Shown here in pieces: positions 17,236-24,616 of a stretch of DNA of 64,000 nucleotides. The notes below the pieces were generated by a model. The model made no database searches. It had not been told where the DNA came from and saw only the letters and a program-made list of their open reading frames with translations. Numbering within the stretch: position 1 is the stretch's first letter; each line of letters starts with the position of its first letter. A program made the translations under genes and the position numbers. Source of the DNA: Pseudomonas thivervalensis (GTDB lineage: Bacteria; Pseudomonadota; Gammaproteobacteria; Pseudomonadales; Pseudomonadaceae); NCBI RefSeq assembly GCF_001269655.1, contig NZ_LHVE01000020.1, positions 744,001 to 808,000 on the forward strand, written 5' to 3'.

Positions 17236-17931
17236 CTAGTAAAAGTCGTAATAAAGCGCCCACTCCCCAGTTTTGTTGTGCTTCCAGAACATCAGGCTCC
17301 CACTGTCGACCACGTTCAGATTGATCTTCGAGTCCGATGAGATCTGGAACACAAACTCGAAGCCTTCACCCGGATCAACACCCGACTGGCAGAACGAGGG
17401 ATAACCGCCGATCTTGTGTTCGTAGGTATGGGTGACCAAGTCGTAATAGCTCTGAATCTTGCCCGCGCGTTCCAGCGTGAGGATTGCTTGCTCAAGGTCT
17501 TCCGGGACACCACCGCCATCCCACAATGGAAAGTCCTCCGGCACCGCTTGCGCTGTCAGTGGGAAGGGTTTGAGGAATGTACCTGCCACCGACAGAGACT
17601 TGCGCACCAACACATCATCCGGCCCGTACTCGCGGATAACCCAATTATCCCCCATCGGCTCAAAGTGCTCGGGGAACGGGTTTGAAATGAACACCGTCAG
17701 CACACGAACGCCTGCTAGCAGAGGGCTGTTGATGGGCAGGGCGGGTAGGTAAAACTGCGCATAGGGGAGCAACTGTTGCCCCGCCTGATTAGTGGGCACC
17801 TCTTCATCCGGCCGGAACAGGAAGACATTGCCCAGCCAGCTTTCTTCATCGGTGCCCGCAGGACGAAAGCCGCCGGCAATGAGCTTCACGGCGGGGCGGG
17901 CCAGGCGTTGCTTGATTTCCTGGATTTCCAT
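17236..17931 (-). CDS. DUF1963 (YwqG-like) protein
   Basis: The 231-residue soluble protein resembles the DUF1963/YwqG family, as seen in HKIGGYPSFCQSG at about residue 172-184 and the following FVFQISSD block. The family has a beta-sandwich-type fold without assigned reaction. No signal peptide or membrane helix is visible. The start follows AGGAGG at 17941-17946. It is the last core-like gene before the accessory island. Confidence 0.78.
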   Translation of the reverse strand: MEIQEIKQRLARPAVKLIAGGFRPAGTDEESWLGNVFLFRPDEEVPTNQAGQQLLPYAQFYLPALPINSPLLAGVRVLTVFISNPFPEHFEPMGDNWVIREYGPDDVLVRKSLSVAGTFLKPFPLTAQAVPEDFPLWDGGGVPEDLEQAILTLERAGKIQSYYDLVTHTYEHKIGGYPSFCQSGVDPGEGFEFVFQISSDSKINLNVVDSGSLMFWKHNKTGEWALYYDFY

Positions 17932-18098
17932 GGCGATGTAAACCTCCTTTTTACTACAGGTATTAAGGTCGCAGATGGGCAGTGTACGAGAGTGGATAGC
18001 AGCGCTTCTTTGCCCAAGCTAGGCCACATTAGCGTCACGGACAAAAGGGTCGGCGTCCTCCCACTCCCCCGGGCCAATAACTTGCCCGAGGGCTCTTA

Positions 18099-18238
18099 GG
18101 CTCTGTACGAAATGTATCCGCACTCACCCATACTGCGTTGAAACGGGGCTCGGAATGCTCATGTACTCCAGTACACTCCGCTTCCTCGCCCCGTTTCGCC
18201 TTGTCTGGCCTTCGCGCGAACACATTTCGTACAGACCC
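18099..18238. mobile_element. MITE-like element with 17-bp terminal inverted repeats
   Basis: The left end GGCTCTGTACGAAATGT and the right end ACATTTCGTACAGACCC are inverted copies with one mismatch. The 140-bp unit is flanked on both sides by TA, a target duplication typical of IS630/Tc1-type and some IS5-type elements. The interior has a second palindrome (AAACGGGGC at 18141 region and GCCCCGTTT near 18200) and no open frame for a transposase, so it can only move with help from a transposase elsewhere. It lies on the left side of the accessory island. Confidence 0.7.
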
Positions 18239-18254
18239 TAGCGTACCTGTGTGT

Positions 18255-18366
18255 TATCGATACCGGCTCGGCCAGTGGTAAGAAACGATAGAGCCTGAGG
18301 GCAAGGCTGCAAAGCCGGCGGATTCTGTGCAGTTGTAGGCAAAGGCGCGAGAATACGTGGCTTGTG
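18255..18366 (-). repeat. Truncated copy of the DUF6124 upstream region
   Basis: This stretch matches the region upstream of the DUF6124 gene at about 22855-22955, in the same orientation. Shared words include GGCAAGGC/GACAAGGC, GGCGGATTCTG and AGTTGTAGGCAAAGGCGC, followed by CGTGGCTTG or CGTAGCTTG. By eye about three quarters of 90 positions agree. The part nearer the expected gene is missing and the MITE-like element lies there, so this is probably the remnant of a lost DUF6124 locus. Confidence 0.6.
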
Positions 18367-18632
18367 CGGTGGTCAGGTCCTGACTTGGCCCACAAAAAGG
18401 TGGAGAAGCAGGAGCAAGCATCCATTGCGAGTGCTATTGAAGGGGCGAAATCTGCGGAAAATAAATCTGTCTCCTTATTCTGGAGGCTGGGAAATGCTAT
18501 GCGCAGAAAAAATATTGCATCGTCCACCATCCCTACGTTTTTCAGTCCCTCAGGCCTGCTGATCGCATATGAGTTTTATCTTGGGAATCGGTTATGCTCG
18601 CATGTCAAATTTCATCCATTTAAGGAGAATGT
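18367..18632. other. Gene-free AT-richer region before the island operon
   Basis: No convincing coding frame is present. The composition shifts from GC-rich to AT-rich near 18460 (AAAATAAATCTGTCTCC). The last 60 bp include GGTTATGCT as a possible -10 region and a clear AAGGAG Shine-Dalgarno at 18622-18627 for the DUF262 gene, so the promoter of the island operon is most likely here. Confidence 0.5.
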
Positions 18633-19802
18633 ATGCGGCTGGTGCCATGGGATCCAGATATTCAAACTGTTATGACTCGCATCGAGTCAGCTGCTTTGGA
18701 CCTACAACCAAATTTCCAACGTGGTGAAGTTTGGCCTAAATCTAAAAAACAGAGGTTAATTGATAGTGTATTGCGTGAATGGCACGTTCCGCCAATTCAC
18801 GTTATAGAAAACCCAGACACGCGAAAGCAAGAGGTTTTGGACGGTCAGCAACGCCTCGTCGCTATTAGGGACTTCGTTAGGGGGGAGTTCGCAGTAGACG
18901 GATCGATAGAGCCGTTGGACTCTAAAATTCAGAACCTTGACGGAGTGAAATATAGATCCCTTCCAGATGAAGTCCAGCGCCAATTTGATCAATTCACACT
19001 TCGTCTATACCGAATTGTTGACTTCAAACCATCGGAACCCGCAGAGCTTTTCTACCGACTTAATCAGCCATCTAATCTCACAGGCGCTGAACAGAGAAAT
19101 GCATTTTATGGACCTGTCAGAGATCAAATTCGAGAGCTAGTGCATTCTCTCGAATCTCGCGGCATCGGGAAAGAGCAGTTTGGCTTTTCTAATGCGCGCA
19201 TGGCTTACGACGATGTTATTTGTAGAGTTGCCTTGACCGTAAAGCGCGGTACGATTGCTACGAAAATTATTGGTAACGATTTAGTTGAGCTCTACAGAAG
19301 TGAAGAGGCCTTGAGTGAACGAGATTATCAGCACCTAGAACAATGCTTAGGTATATTTGCTGAAGCATGCATGACTGATCCAAAGCCAAAGTTCAACAAG
19401 GCAACTTTGTATTCCTGGTTGATTTTTTCGGTCCGAGGAATTTCTTTAGGCGTGTTTGACCTCTCGAACTCTGAAATTATTGCAAGTTTCCTTCGTTATT
19501 TTTTCTACATCAGTCTAAATCTTGGTCAAGATGACACCAACTCAAGCCGCTTTCCTTTGCATTTATTAATACCTATTCACGATGATCGTGCGACTTCCCG
19601 TGTGGCAGATGTGTCTTCAATCATCTTGCGCGACTTTATTATTTGGTGCGCGTTCTTAGACTTTGCTAACGTGGTGGCATTCGACAATGCGGAACTTGAG
19701 AGTATTGATGAAACGATAAGCAGCATTCTCTCTAGTGCAGGGCTCGACCCTGATGTGTTAGGGCGCCATATTTTGAGCTCTGGGTGGGGAGAACTAAAAT
19801 GA
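18633..19802 (+). CDS. Stand-alone DUF262 protein, candidate defence component
   Basis: The 389-residue protein has the DUF262 (ParB/sulfiredoxin-like) signature: QPNFQRGEVW at residues 25-34 and VLDGQQRLVAI with the DGQQR motif at 70-74, then FYRLNQPSNLTGAEQRNAFYG. In GmrSD and SspE this motif supports NTP binding or hydrolysis and is joined to a DUF1524 HNH nuclease; here no HNH motif is visible and the C-terminal half is helical. The start follows AAGGAG. Its end overlaps the ATPase-TOPRIM gene as ATGA. Codon use is AT-richer than the core. The family is clear; a defence role is inferred from partner and context. Confidence 0.82.
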   Translation: MRLVPWDPDIQTVMTRIESAALDLQPNFQRGEVWPKSKKQRLIDSVLREWHVPPIHVIENPDTRKQEVLDGQQRLVAIRDFVRGEFAVDGSIEPLDSKIQNLDGVKYRSLPDEVQRQFDQFTLRLYRIVDFKPSEPAELFYRLNQPSNLTGAEQRNAFYGPVRDQIRELVHSLESRGIGKEQFGFSNARMAYDDVICRVALTVKRGTIATKIIGNDLVELYRSEEALSERDYQHLEQCLGIFAEACMTDPKPKFNKATLYSWLIFSVRGISLGVFDLSNSEIIASFLRYFFYISLNLGQDDTNSSRFPLHLLIPIHDDRATSRVADVSSIILRDFIIWCAFLDFANVVAFDNAELESIDETISSILSSAGLDPDVLGRHILSSGWGELK

Positions 19803-21247
19803 GCGTTCGTGCAGCTAGTTTCGGAGATGATTGGCGGCGCGTCTATCAGCGAAACTACCCAGAACGCGTTCAATCTGTTTCGATCTCGAACTCTCAAACA
19901 ATTGCAGATACTAATATTGTTTTAGAGAAAGGAATCGTGGCTCTTGTTGGGGGGAACGGAGTCGGAAAATCTACGTTTGCCCATACTGTCGTCGAGGGAT
20001 TGCTGAACTCCCTGGGTACGCCTGATCTTTTAGCTCAGCAGGGGAGAATTTACGGTTCAGTTATAAGTTTCGCGATTAACAAAAATGGGATCATTTACAC
20101 GCGACGGGTATCTTTTGATAATGGCTTAAAGGATATAGAGGGTGCAGAAACAGTAAGCTGTATTTGGATTGATCCATCCATGTTTTCAACTATGTGCCGT
20201 CAACAAGTTCATGGAGACAAAGCTTTTGAGGAAGTATTAGATGGCGTTACCGCAAAGGTTTTTACAGATGAGCAGCTTCAACTAGCATCCTACGTCGTAG
20301 GAAAAGACTACGACTCTTGTGAGGTGTGGGAGATTTCAGAATATGGTCCGTTCGAAGTTTGGCCGTACTTTAAAGTTACGACTAACGGCGTTACTTATGG
20401 TAGCGAAACTATGGGGCAGGGAGAATTGGCTTTGCTTTCTGCGTTATGGACCATTCAACGATCACCGGATAATTCTCTCGTGATTTTGGAAGAGCCTGAA
20501 ACTCACGTATCTTCGCGATCGCAGCTTGCCTTTATGGATTTTTTAGCACGAGAAGGGAGGGGGCGGGGAATTAGCTTTTTTTTAACTACGCATTCGCCGG
20601 TCATTCTCCAAAATATACCATTACCTAATATTTATTTGTTGTTGGCGAACGGTGCACGCTCAAGTATTTTAACTCCGCCACGCTCACATCATATCTCCTC
20701 TTTACTAGGAGGTGGAGTTTCATATAAAGCGCTAATCGTGACAGAAGATGATACGGCAAAGATCTTTTGTGAAACCATTGTTGAGCATATAGATCCTGAC
20801 TTTGCTAGGCAAATAAGCTATGCAATAACCGGGGATGGCGAATCTGAAATAGTTAAGATACTTAGTACTATGCCACGTGTTAAAGGCTGGGCAACCATAA
20901 TAGGATGCTTTGACGGAGATCAGCGGCAACGCCATAAAGGGCTTAACTTACCATGGCCTCATGTTTTTTTACCTGGAACTGATGCCCCGGATAAAATCTT
21001 AAAAGATAATTTTGGTCGCTTGGACCAAGAAGCCGTCGCTCGAGAACTTCGAGTGGATCGACAAGATCTCTTAGTTGCTGCAGCTTCAGCTGCTGGCGTA
21101 GACTTTCATGACTGGGCTCGAACTGTATCGAGGGCACTGAACTTGGAGCAGCCAACGTTTGTTAAAGGCGTGACTAAGGTTTGGATTCGAGAAGATGATG
21201 CGCTTCCTCGACAATTTGTTGCGGCTGTGAAGCAAGCTCTGCAATAA
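19799..21247 (+). CDS. ATPase-TOPRIM protein of the OLD type, candidate defence nuclease
   Basis: The 482-residue protein has a Walker A motif GGNGVGKST at residues 51-59, a Walker B segment LVILEEPETH at 227-236 and the H-loop TTHSP with H265, as in ABC/AAA15-type ATPases. A C-terminal TOPRIM-like part follows: IVTEDD with E316 and CFDGDQR with D372 and D374. This ATPase plus TOPRIM order is that of OLD nucleases, Gabija GajA and, as separate proteins, PARIS. I chose the ATG at 19799, which overlaps the stop of the DUF262 gene. No UvrD-like helicase (GajB) is nearby, so this is not a standard Gabija system. Confidence 0.85.
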   Translation: MSVRAASFGDDWRRVYQRNYPERVQSVSISNSQTIADTNIVLEKGIVALVGGNGVGKSTFAHTVVEGLLNSLGTPDLLAQQGRIYGSVISFAINKNGIIYTRRVSFDNGLKDIEGAETVSCIWIDPSMFSTMCRQQVHGDKAFEEVLDGVTAKVFTDEQLQLASYVVGKDYDSCEVWEISEYGPFEVWPYFKVTTNGVTYGSETMGQGELALLSALWTIQRSPDNSLVILEEPETHVSSRSQLAFMDFLAREGRGRGISFFLTTHSPVILQNIPLPNIYLLLANGARSSILTPPRSHHISSLLGGGVSYKALIVTEDDTAKIFCETIVEHIDPDFARQISYAITGDGESEIVKILSTMPRVKGWATIIGCFDGDQRQRHKGLNLPWPHVFLPGTDAPDKILKDNFGRLDQEAVARELRVDRQDLLVAAASAAGVDFHDWARTVSRALNLEQPTFVKGVTKVWIREDDALPRQFVAAVKQALQ

Positions 21248-21260
21248 GGGCTGCGGCGCA

Positions 21261-21283
21261 AGTGCCAAAAGGCACTGTTTTGT
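21261..21283 (+). terminator. Weak terminator-like hairpin after the ATPase gene
   Basis: The stem AGTGCC/GGCACT with loop AAAA is followed by GTTTTGT. The T-run is short, so termination may be partial; the next gene starts 67 bp later. Confidence 0.5.
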
Positions 21284-21349
21284 ATTGGGATGAAGCCTAG
21301 GTAATTCATAGCGCTCGCGAATTTAAGTAGCATTAAGGTCAAATAATAT

Positions 21350-22093
21350 ATGAATACCGAGGCAAATATATTAGCAAAAGTGGCTGAGCTTGGCGGGGCA
21401 GCAGCTTTACTTTATTTGGCATCCTTCATTTATGGTTTTCTTGAAATACAAACTTTCTACGCGGCGCTTGGGTTGAAGTGGTACACGCCATTTTTACCGA
21501 CAAGCTATTTTTCTATGCACTCAGCAGCGACCATGAGCGGCATCATGCTTATGAGTCTAGCCTTTGGGGTCTCGCTCAAAATTATCTCTTCTTATTTCCT
21601 TGATAAAGTAGCCCAAATTATAATATTAATTTATCTGGCGTTAATGCTCATCACAACATATTTCATGCGTGAAAAAAGCTATCAATTTGCATCTGAGGCA
21701 ATGAACTTGTGCAACATAATTTTGGGTCCGTCGACTTACGTAGTTGGCCTTGGCATCGCTGCAGTCGTAGTTAAATACGAGGACTTTCTCAGCAATAAAT
21801 TCTTGGGGGTAATAATGGTTATTTCCACGATTTTGATTTTTTACACCGCGTCTTCTTTGAAAGGTGAGGTTAGAGCAATTGAGACGATGCGAAACTACGG
21901 AGGTAATCTTCCGTCAGTAGATATTGGTTCCAAGAAATGGTCAGTTCTGACAATTTTTGAAGATAAAGCGTTAGTTGTTCACTTTCCACGAGAGCCAGAA
22001 AGCCACCCTGTGGCAACCATAATCACTATAGATAAGACACCAATAAGATTTTTATCTCCTGGTTATGTCGGAGACGGCTACTTAAAAAATTGA
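21350..22093 (+). CDS. Five-helix membrane protein of the island, unknown function
   Basis: The 247-residue protein has hydrophobic segments at about residues 12-32, 56-80, 84-105, 120-142 and 149-168, followed by a soluble C-terminal part of about 75 residues. I recognise no family. It has the same AT-rich codon use as the two genes before it and the same direction, with a 102-bp gap that includes a weak terminator hairpin; AAGG at 21334 is a weak Shine-Dalgarno. Membrane proteins often act as cell-killing effectors in defence modules, but here that is only a hypothesis. Confidence 0.7.
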   Translation: MNTEANILAKVAELGGAAALLYLASFIYGFLEIQTFYAALGLKWYTPFLPTSYFSMHSAATMSGIMLMSLAFGVSLKIISSYFLDKVAQIIILIYLALMLITTYFMREKSYQFASEAMNLCNIILGPSTYVVGLGIAAVVVKYEDFLSNKFLGVIMVISTILIFYTASSLKGEVRAIETMRNYGGNLPSVDIGSKKWSVLTIFEDKALVVHFPREPESHPVATIITIDKTPIRFLSPGYVGDGYLKN

Positions 22094-22236
22094 ATCTACC
22101 TAGTTCTGTCGAGTGCTTGGGTGAGACAGCTTTTGGCCGTTGCGGCCTATCGCTAGGTAGGAAGGGGATGGGATATGCGGAAAGGAGTCTGAGAATATTT
22201 AGAGCTTATTCTTCCGCTTCTGCGGATAGAAAAACC

Positions 22237-22265
22237 AAAACCCGACGCAAAACGTCGGGTTTTTT
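22237..22265. terminator. Bidirectional terminator at the island's right end
   Basis: AAAACCCGACG, loop CAAAA and CGTCGGGTTTTTT form an almost perfect stem with A-run on the left and T-run on the right, so it can work on both strands. It separates the membrane protein gene from the convergent DUF6124 gene. An almost identical terminator is at 27865-27895. Confidence 0.88.
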
Positions 22266-22280
22266 CATCGGAGTAAAATC

Positions 22281-22643
22281 CTACTGCCGAGGCTCCACGT
22301 TATCCAACACCCGATTCGCCAACAACGAACTCAGCTCAATCAACTGCTGAATCCCCTGTGCCACATGACGTCTCGATCCCTCCAGATCAAACGCCAAATC
22401 ACTCACCATCGCATCAGCCGAAGCCAACGTCTCAGTGAGGTTGGCAAGCAAGCATTCGTTATCGAGGCCTTTCACGACGGCGTACAGCTGCCCCGGTTTG
22501 GGGTCGTCTTGGGATTTATCCGGTTTCGGTAGCAGGTAGTGATCGAGCACCCGTTTGGTGGTTTCGTCTTGCTGCTTGGCTTTGGATTTTGCGGATTGCG
22601 AGGTGGAATCTGCTTCTGGCGGATTCGGGGTAATTTTGTACAT
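22281..22643 (-). CDS. DUF6124 family protein
   Basis: The 120-residue protein fits the DUF6124 (earlier DUF3077) family of Pseudomonas. The start MYKITPNPPEA is typical, then comes a charged middle part and a helical C-terminal half with ETLASADAM and DLAFDLEGSRRHVAQGIQQ, read as DLAFDLEGSRR and HVAQGIQQLIELS. The function is unknown. The Shine-Dalgarno AAGGAA lies at 22653-22658 on the minus strand. The nine bases between it and the ATG are complementary to a hairpin loop in the leader, which suggests control of translation. Confidence 0.82.
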   Translation of the reverse strand: MYKITPNPPEADSTSQSAKSKAKQQDETTKRVLDHYLLPKPDKSQDDPKPGQLYAVVKGLDNECLLANLTETLASADAMVSDLAFDLEGSRRHVAQGIQQLIELSSLLANRVLDNVEPRQ

Positions 22644-22960
22644 AGGTATGTCTTCCTTAGTTAGGCCGCAACCATTTCGCTACTAAACGATAGGGTGGCG
22701 GCTGTGCGCAGGTTAGTAGACCGGTGACATACCTAAAACCGGCGCGCCCGAGGGCGCCATGCGCACAGCCACCATCGAGTGCAGGCGAATGCCTAACTGA
22801 TGAGACTCATGCAGCCGATATGTCATCTGGGCTACTAAACCCGACCACTGATGGGCAGTGGCAGGAAGACAATAGAACCCCGGGACAAGGCGCACAAGCG
22901 GGCGGATTCTGGCGTAGTTGTAGGCAAAGGCGCAAGGATGCGTAGCTTGATAGTAGGGTG
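22644..22960 (-). ncRNA. Candidate structured leader RNA of the DUF6124 gene
   Basis: Read on the minus strand, an outer stem (GGTGGC..TGTGCGCA, 22760-22773 pairing with 22694-22710) encloses two hairpins: a GC hairpin at 22744-22757 and CCGGT-loop-ACCGG at 22721-22742. The loop of the second holds AGGTATGTC, complementary to GACATACCT, the full spacer between the Shine-Dalgarno and the start codon (22644-22652); one more pair reaches the A of the AUG. The distal part (about 22855-22955) recurs at 18255-18366. CTACTAA words occur three times, twice inverted relative to one another. The exact 5' end is unknown. Confidence 0.5.
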
Positions 22961-23035
22961 TAGGTGGGGGCTGTAGGAGGGAGGTTTTTTGGCGATGCGG
23001 GTGGGGTGTTCTGCGCTGGAACTGGGGTGATTTCA

Positions 23036-23192
23036 TCGCGAGCAGGCTCGCTCCCACAGGGTTTTGTGTGGCACACAGTATTGATGAACACCACCGAAAA
23101 AGTGTGGGAGCGGGCTTGCTCGCGAAGGCGTCGGCACATTCAACATTGATGCAAGCTGACCCACCGTATTCGCGAGCAAGCCCGCTCCCACA
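23036..23192. repeat. REP-type elements before the DUF2790 gene
   Basis: A single half TCGCGAGCAGGCTCGCTCCC lies at 23036-23060 and a full inverted pair at 23103-23192, with arms TGTGGGAGCGGGCTTGCTCG and CGAGCAAGCCCGCTCCCACA. I see no gene between the end of the DUF6124 leader and 23322. Confidence 0.8.
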
Positions 23193-23322
23193 GGGGATTT
23201 GCGGTAGCCAGGGAAATCGAACTCACCTCCTGATCAGAATGCGAGCTAGCTCGCTTGCGATAGCTATCTGCGAAAATGAGGGCGTTCCTGAAAAAACCGG
23301 ATCGCCACCCCTGAGCCACCCC

Positions 23323-23589
23323 TCAGCCCCCTTGATTGTTGCAGTTGGCCCCGTGCTTGAGATACGTCAGGGCTTTCTCCTCTCCCATCGAATCAAGGTA
23401 GGTGATTTGCGCGTTCACCAACCCGCAGGTCTGGCCACTGTCTTCAGTCAGCGAGATCACTTTGTCGATGTCCAGGTGGGTGCCGTAGGAATAGCTTTCG
23501 CTGGCTGCTTTGTCCTGGGCCAAGGCGGGTAATGCGCCGGCGCTCAGGGCGGTGATCAGGCAAGCGGTAGCGATGGTTTTCAGGTTCAT
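23323..23589 (-). CDS. Small secreted DUF2790 protein
   Basis: The 88-residue product has a Sec signal peptide (about residues 1-24, ending ALPALA) and a mature part with YSYGTHLDIDKVISL and ITYLDSMGE, typical of the Pseudomonas DUF2790 family. Its role is unknown; many copies occur per genome. Two cysteines in the mature part (QTCG and ANCN) could form a disulfide in the periplasm. GAAGGGAAA is a good Shine-Dalgarno. It is divergent from the two-component system. Confidence 0.82.
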   Translation of the reverse strand: MNLKTIATACLITALSAGALPALAQDKAASESYSYGTHLDIDKVISLTEDSGQTCGLVNAQITYLDSMGEEKALTYLKHGANCNNQGG

Positions 23590-23875
23590 GGTCGTTTCCC
23601 TTCAATGAGTTCGATGGCGTCGTCGAGGCGATGCTTGTTGTCTCGATGGCGCTCATTAAAAGCCCGTGAGGTATCCCGGCTATGTCGAAAAACGCCGTGA
23701 TTGGATGCGTACGTATCTGAGGTGAATAGCGATACAGATCGATACAATCGCCACTGTTTTCGCTTCGCTCTGGCTTGATTCAAGGCTGGATAAGCTGAAC
23801 GCACGGTGCGTAGCCAACCGGCAACCGGGCATCGTCACACTGCGCAATCGATGCGCGCATTTCGGAGAGCAGGGC

Positions 23876-24616
23876 ATGGAACATGTCGATCACGTATTGA
23901 TCGTGGATGATGATCGGGAAATCAGGGAGCTGGTCGGCAACTACTTGGTGAAGAATGGCCTGCGCACCACGGTGGTCGCCGATGGTCGTCAGATGCGGGC
24001 CTTTCTCGAAGCCAATCAGGTGGACCTGATCGTGCTCGACATCATGATGCCGGGGGATGACGGGCTGCTGTTGTGCCGCGAGCTGCGCGCCGGCAAGCAT
24101 AAGGCGACGCCCGTGCTGATGCTGACGGCTCGCAGCGACGAGACCGACCGCATCATTGGCCTGGAAATGGGCGCCGATGATTACCTGGCGAAACCTTTCG
24201 CGGCCCGGGAGCTGCTGGCGCGCATCAACGCGGTGCTGCGGCGCACCCGCATGCTGCCGCCCAACTTTGTTGTCAGCGAAAGCGGCCGCATGCTCAAGTT
24301 CGGCCGCTGGCGCCTCGACACCACCGCCCGCCATCTGCTCGATGAAGACGACACGCTGGTCTCGCTGAGTGGCGCCGAATACAGGCTGCTGCGGGTCTTT
24401 CTCGATCATCCTCAGCGGGTGCTGAGCCGCGACCAATTGCTCAACCTGACGCAGGGCCGTGACGCGGACATCTTCGACCGTTCCATCGATCTGCTGGTCA
24501 GCCGCGTGCGCCAGCGCTTGCTGGATGACGCCCGCGAACCGCTCTACTTGAAGACGGTGCGCAATGAAGGCTACGTCTTTACCTTTGCGGTGGAAATGCT
24601 TGAGGAGCAGGCATGA
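23876..24616 (+). CDS. OmpR-type response regulator
   Basis: The 246-residue protein has a receiver domain at about residues 5-120 with acidic residues D11-D13, the phosphorylation site D55 in LIVLDIMMPG, T in MLTARS and K in YLAKPF. The C-terminal OmpR/PhoB winged helix at about 140-240 shows LSGAEYRLLRVFLDHP and the ending VRNEGYVFT. GGAGAG precedes the ATG. It overlaps the kinase gene by four bases. The stimulus cannot be read from the sequence. Confidence 0.93.
   Translation: MEHVDHVLIVDDDREIRELVGNYLVKNGLRTTVVADGRQMRAFLEANQVDLIVLDIMMPGDDGLLLCRELRAGKHKATPVLMLTARSDETDRIIGLEMGADDYLAKPFAARELLARINAVLRRTRMLPPNFVVSESGRMLKFGRWRLDTTARHLLDEDDTLVSLSGAEYRLLRVFLDHPQRVLSRDQLLNLTQGRDADIFDRSIDLLVSRVRQRLLDDAREPLYLKTVRNEGYVFTFAVEMLEEQA

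Noticed and set aside
18099..18238. Complete insertion sequence
   Set aside because: Only 140 bp long with no transposase frame; kept as a MITE-like element only.
18159..18530. A 123-residue minus-strand frame covering the MITE and leader remnant
   Set aside because: It crosses three unrelated sequence elements, so it cannot be one evolved gene.
19799..21247. Gabija system (GajA)
   Set aside because: The ATPase-TOPRIM order fits GajA, but no UvrD-like GajB helicase follows and a DUF262 gene precedes it.
22713..23057. A 114-residue minus-strand frame in the DUF6124 leader
   Set aside because: It extends through a REP element and through sequence better explained as structured RNA; the protein has no typical domain pattern.
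23586..23804. A 72-residue frame upstream of the DUF2790 gene with ATGA overlap
   Set aside because: It runs through the divergent promoter region, has unusual basic composition, no Shine-Dalgarno and no family I know; the overlap may be chance.
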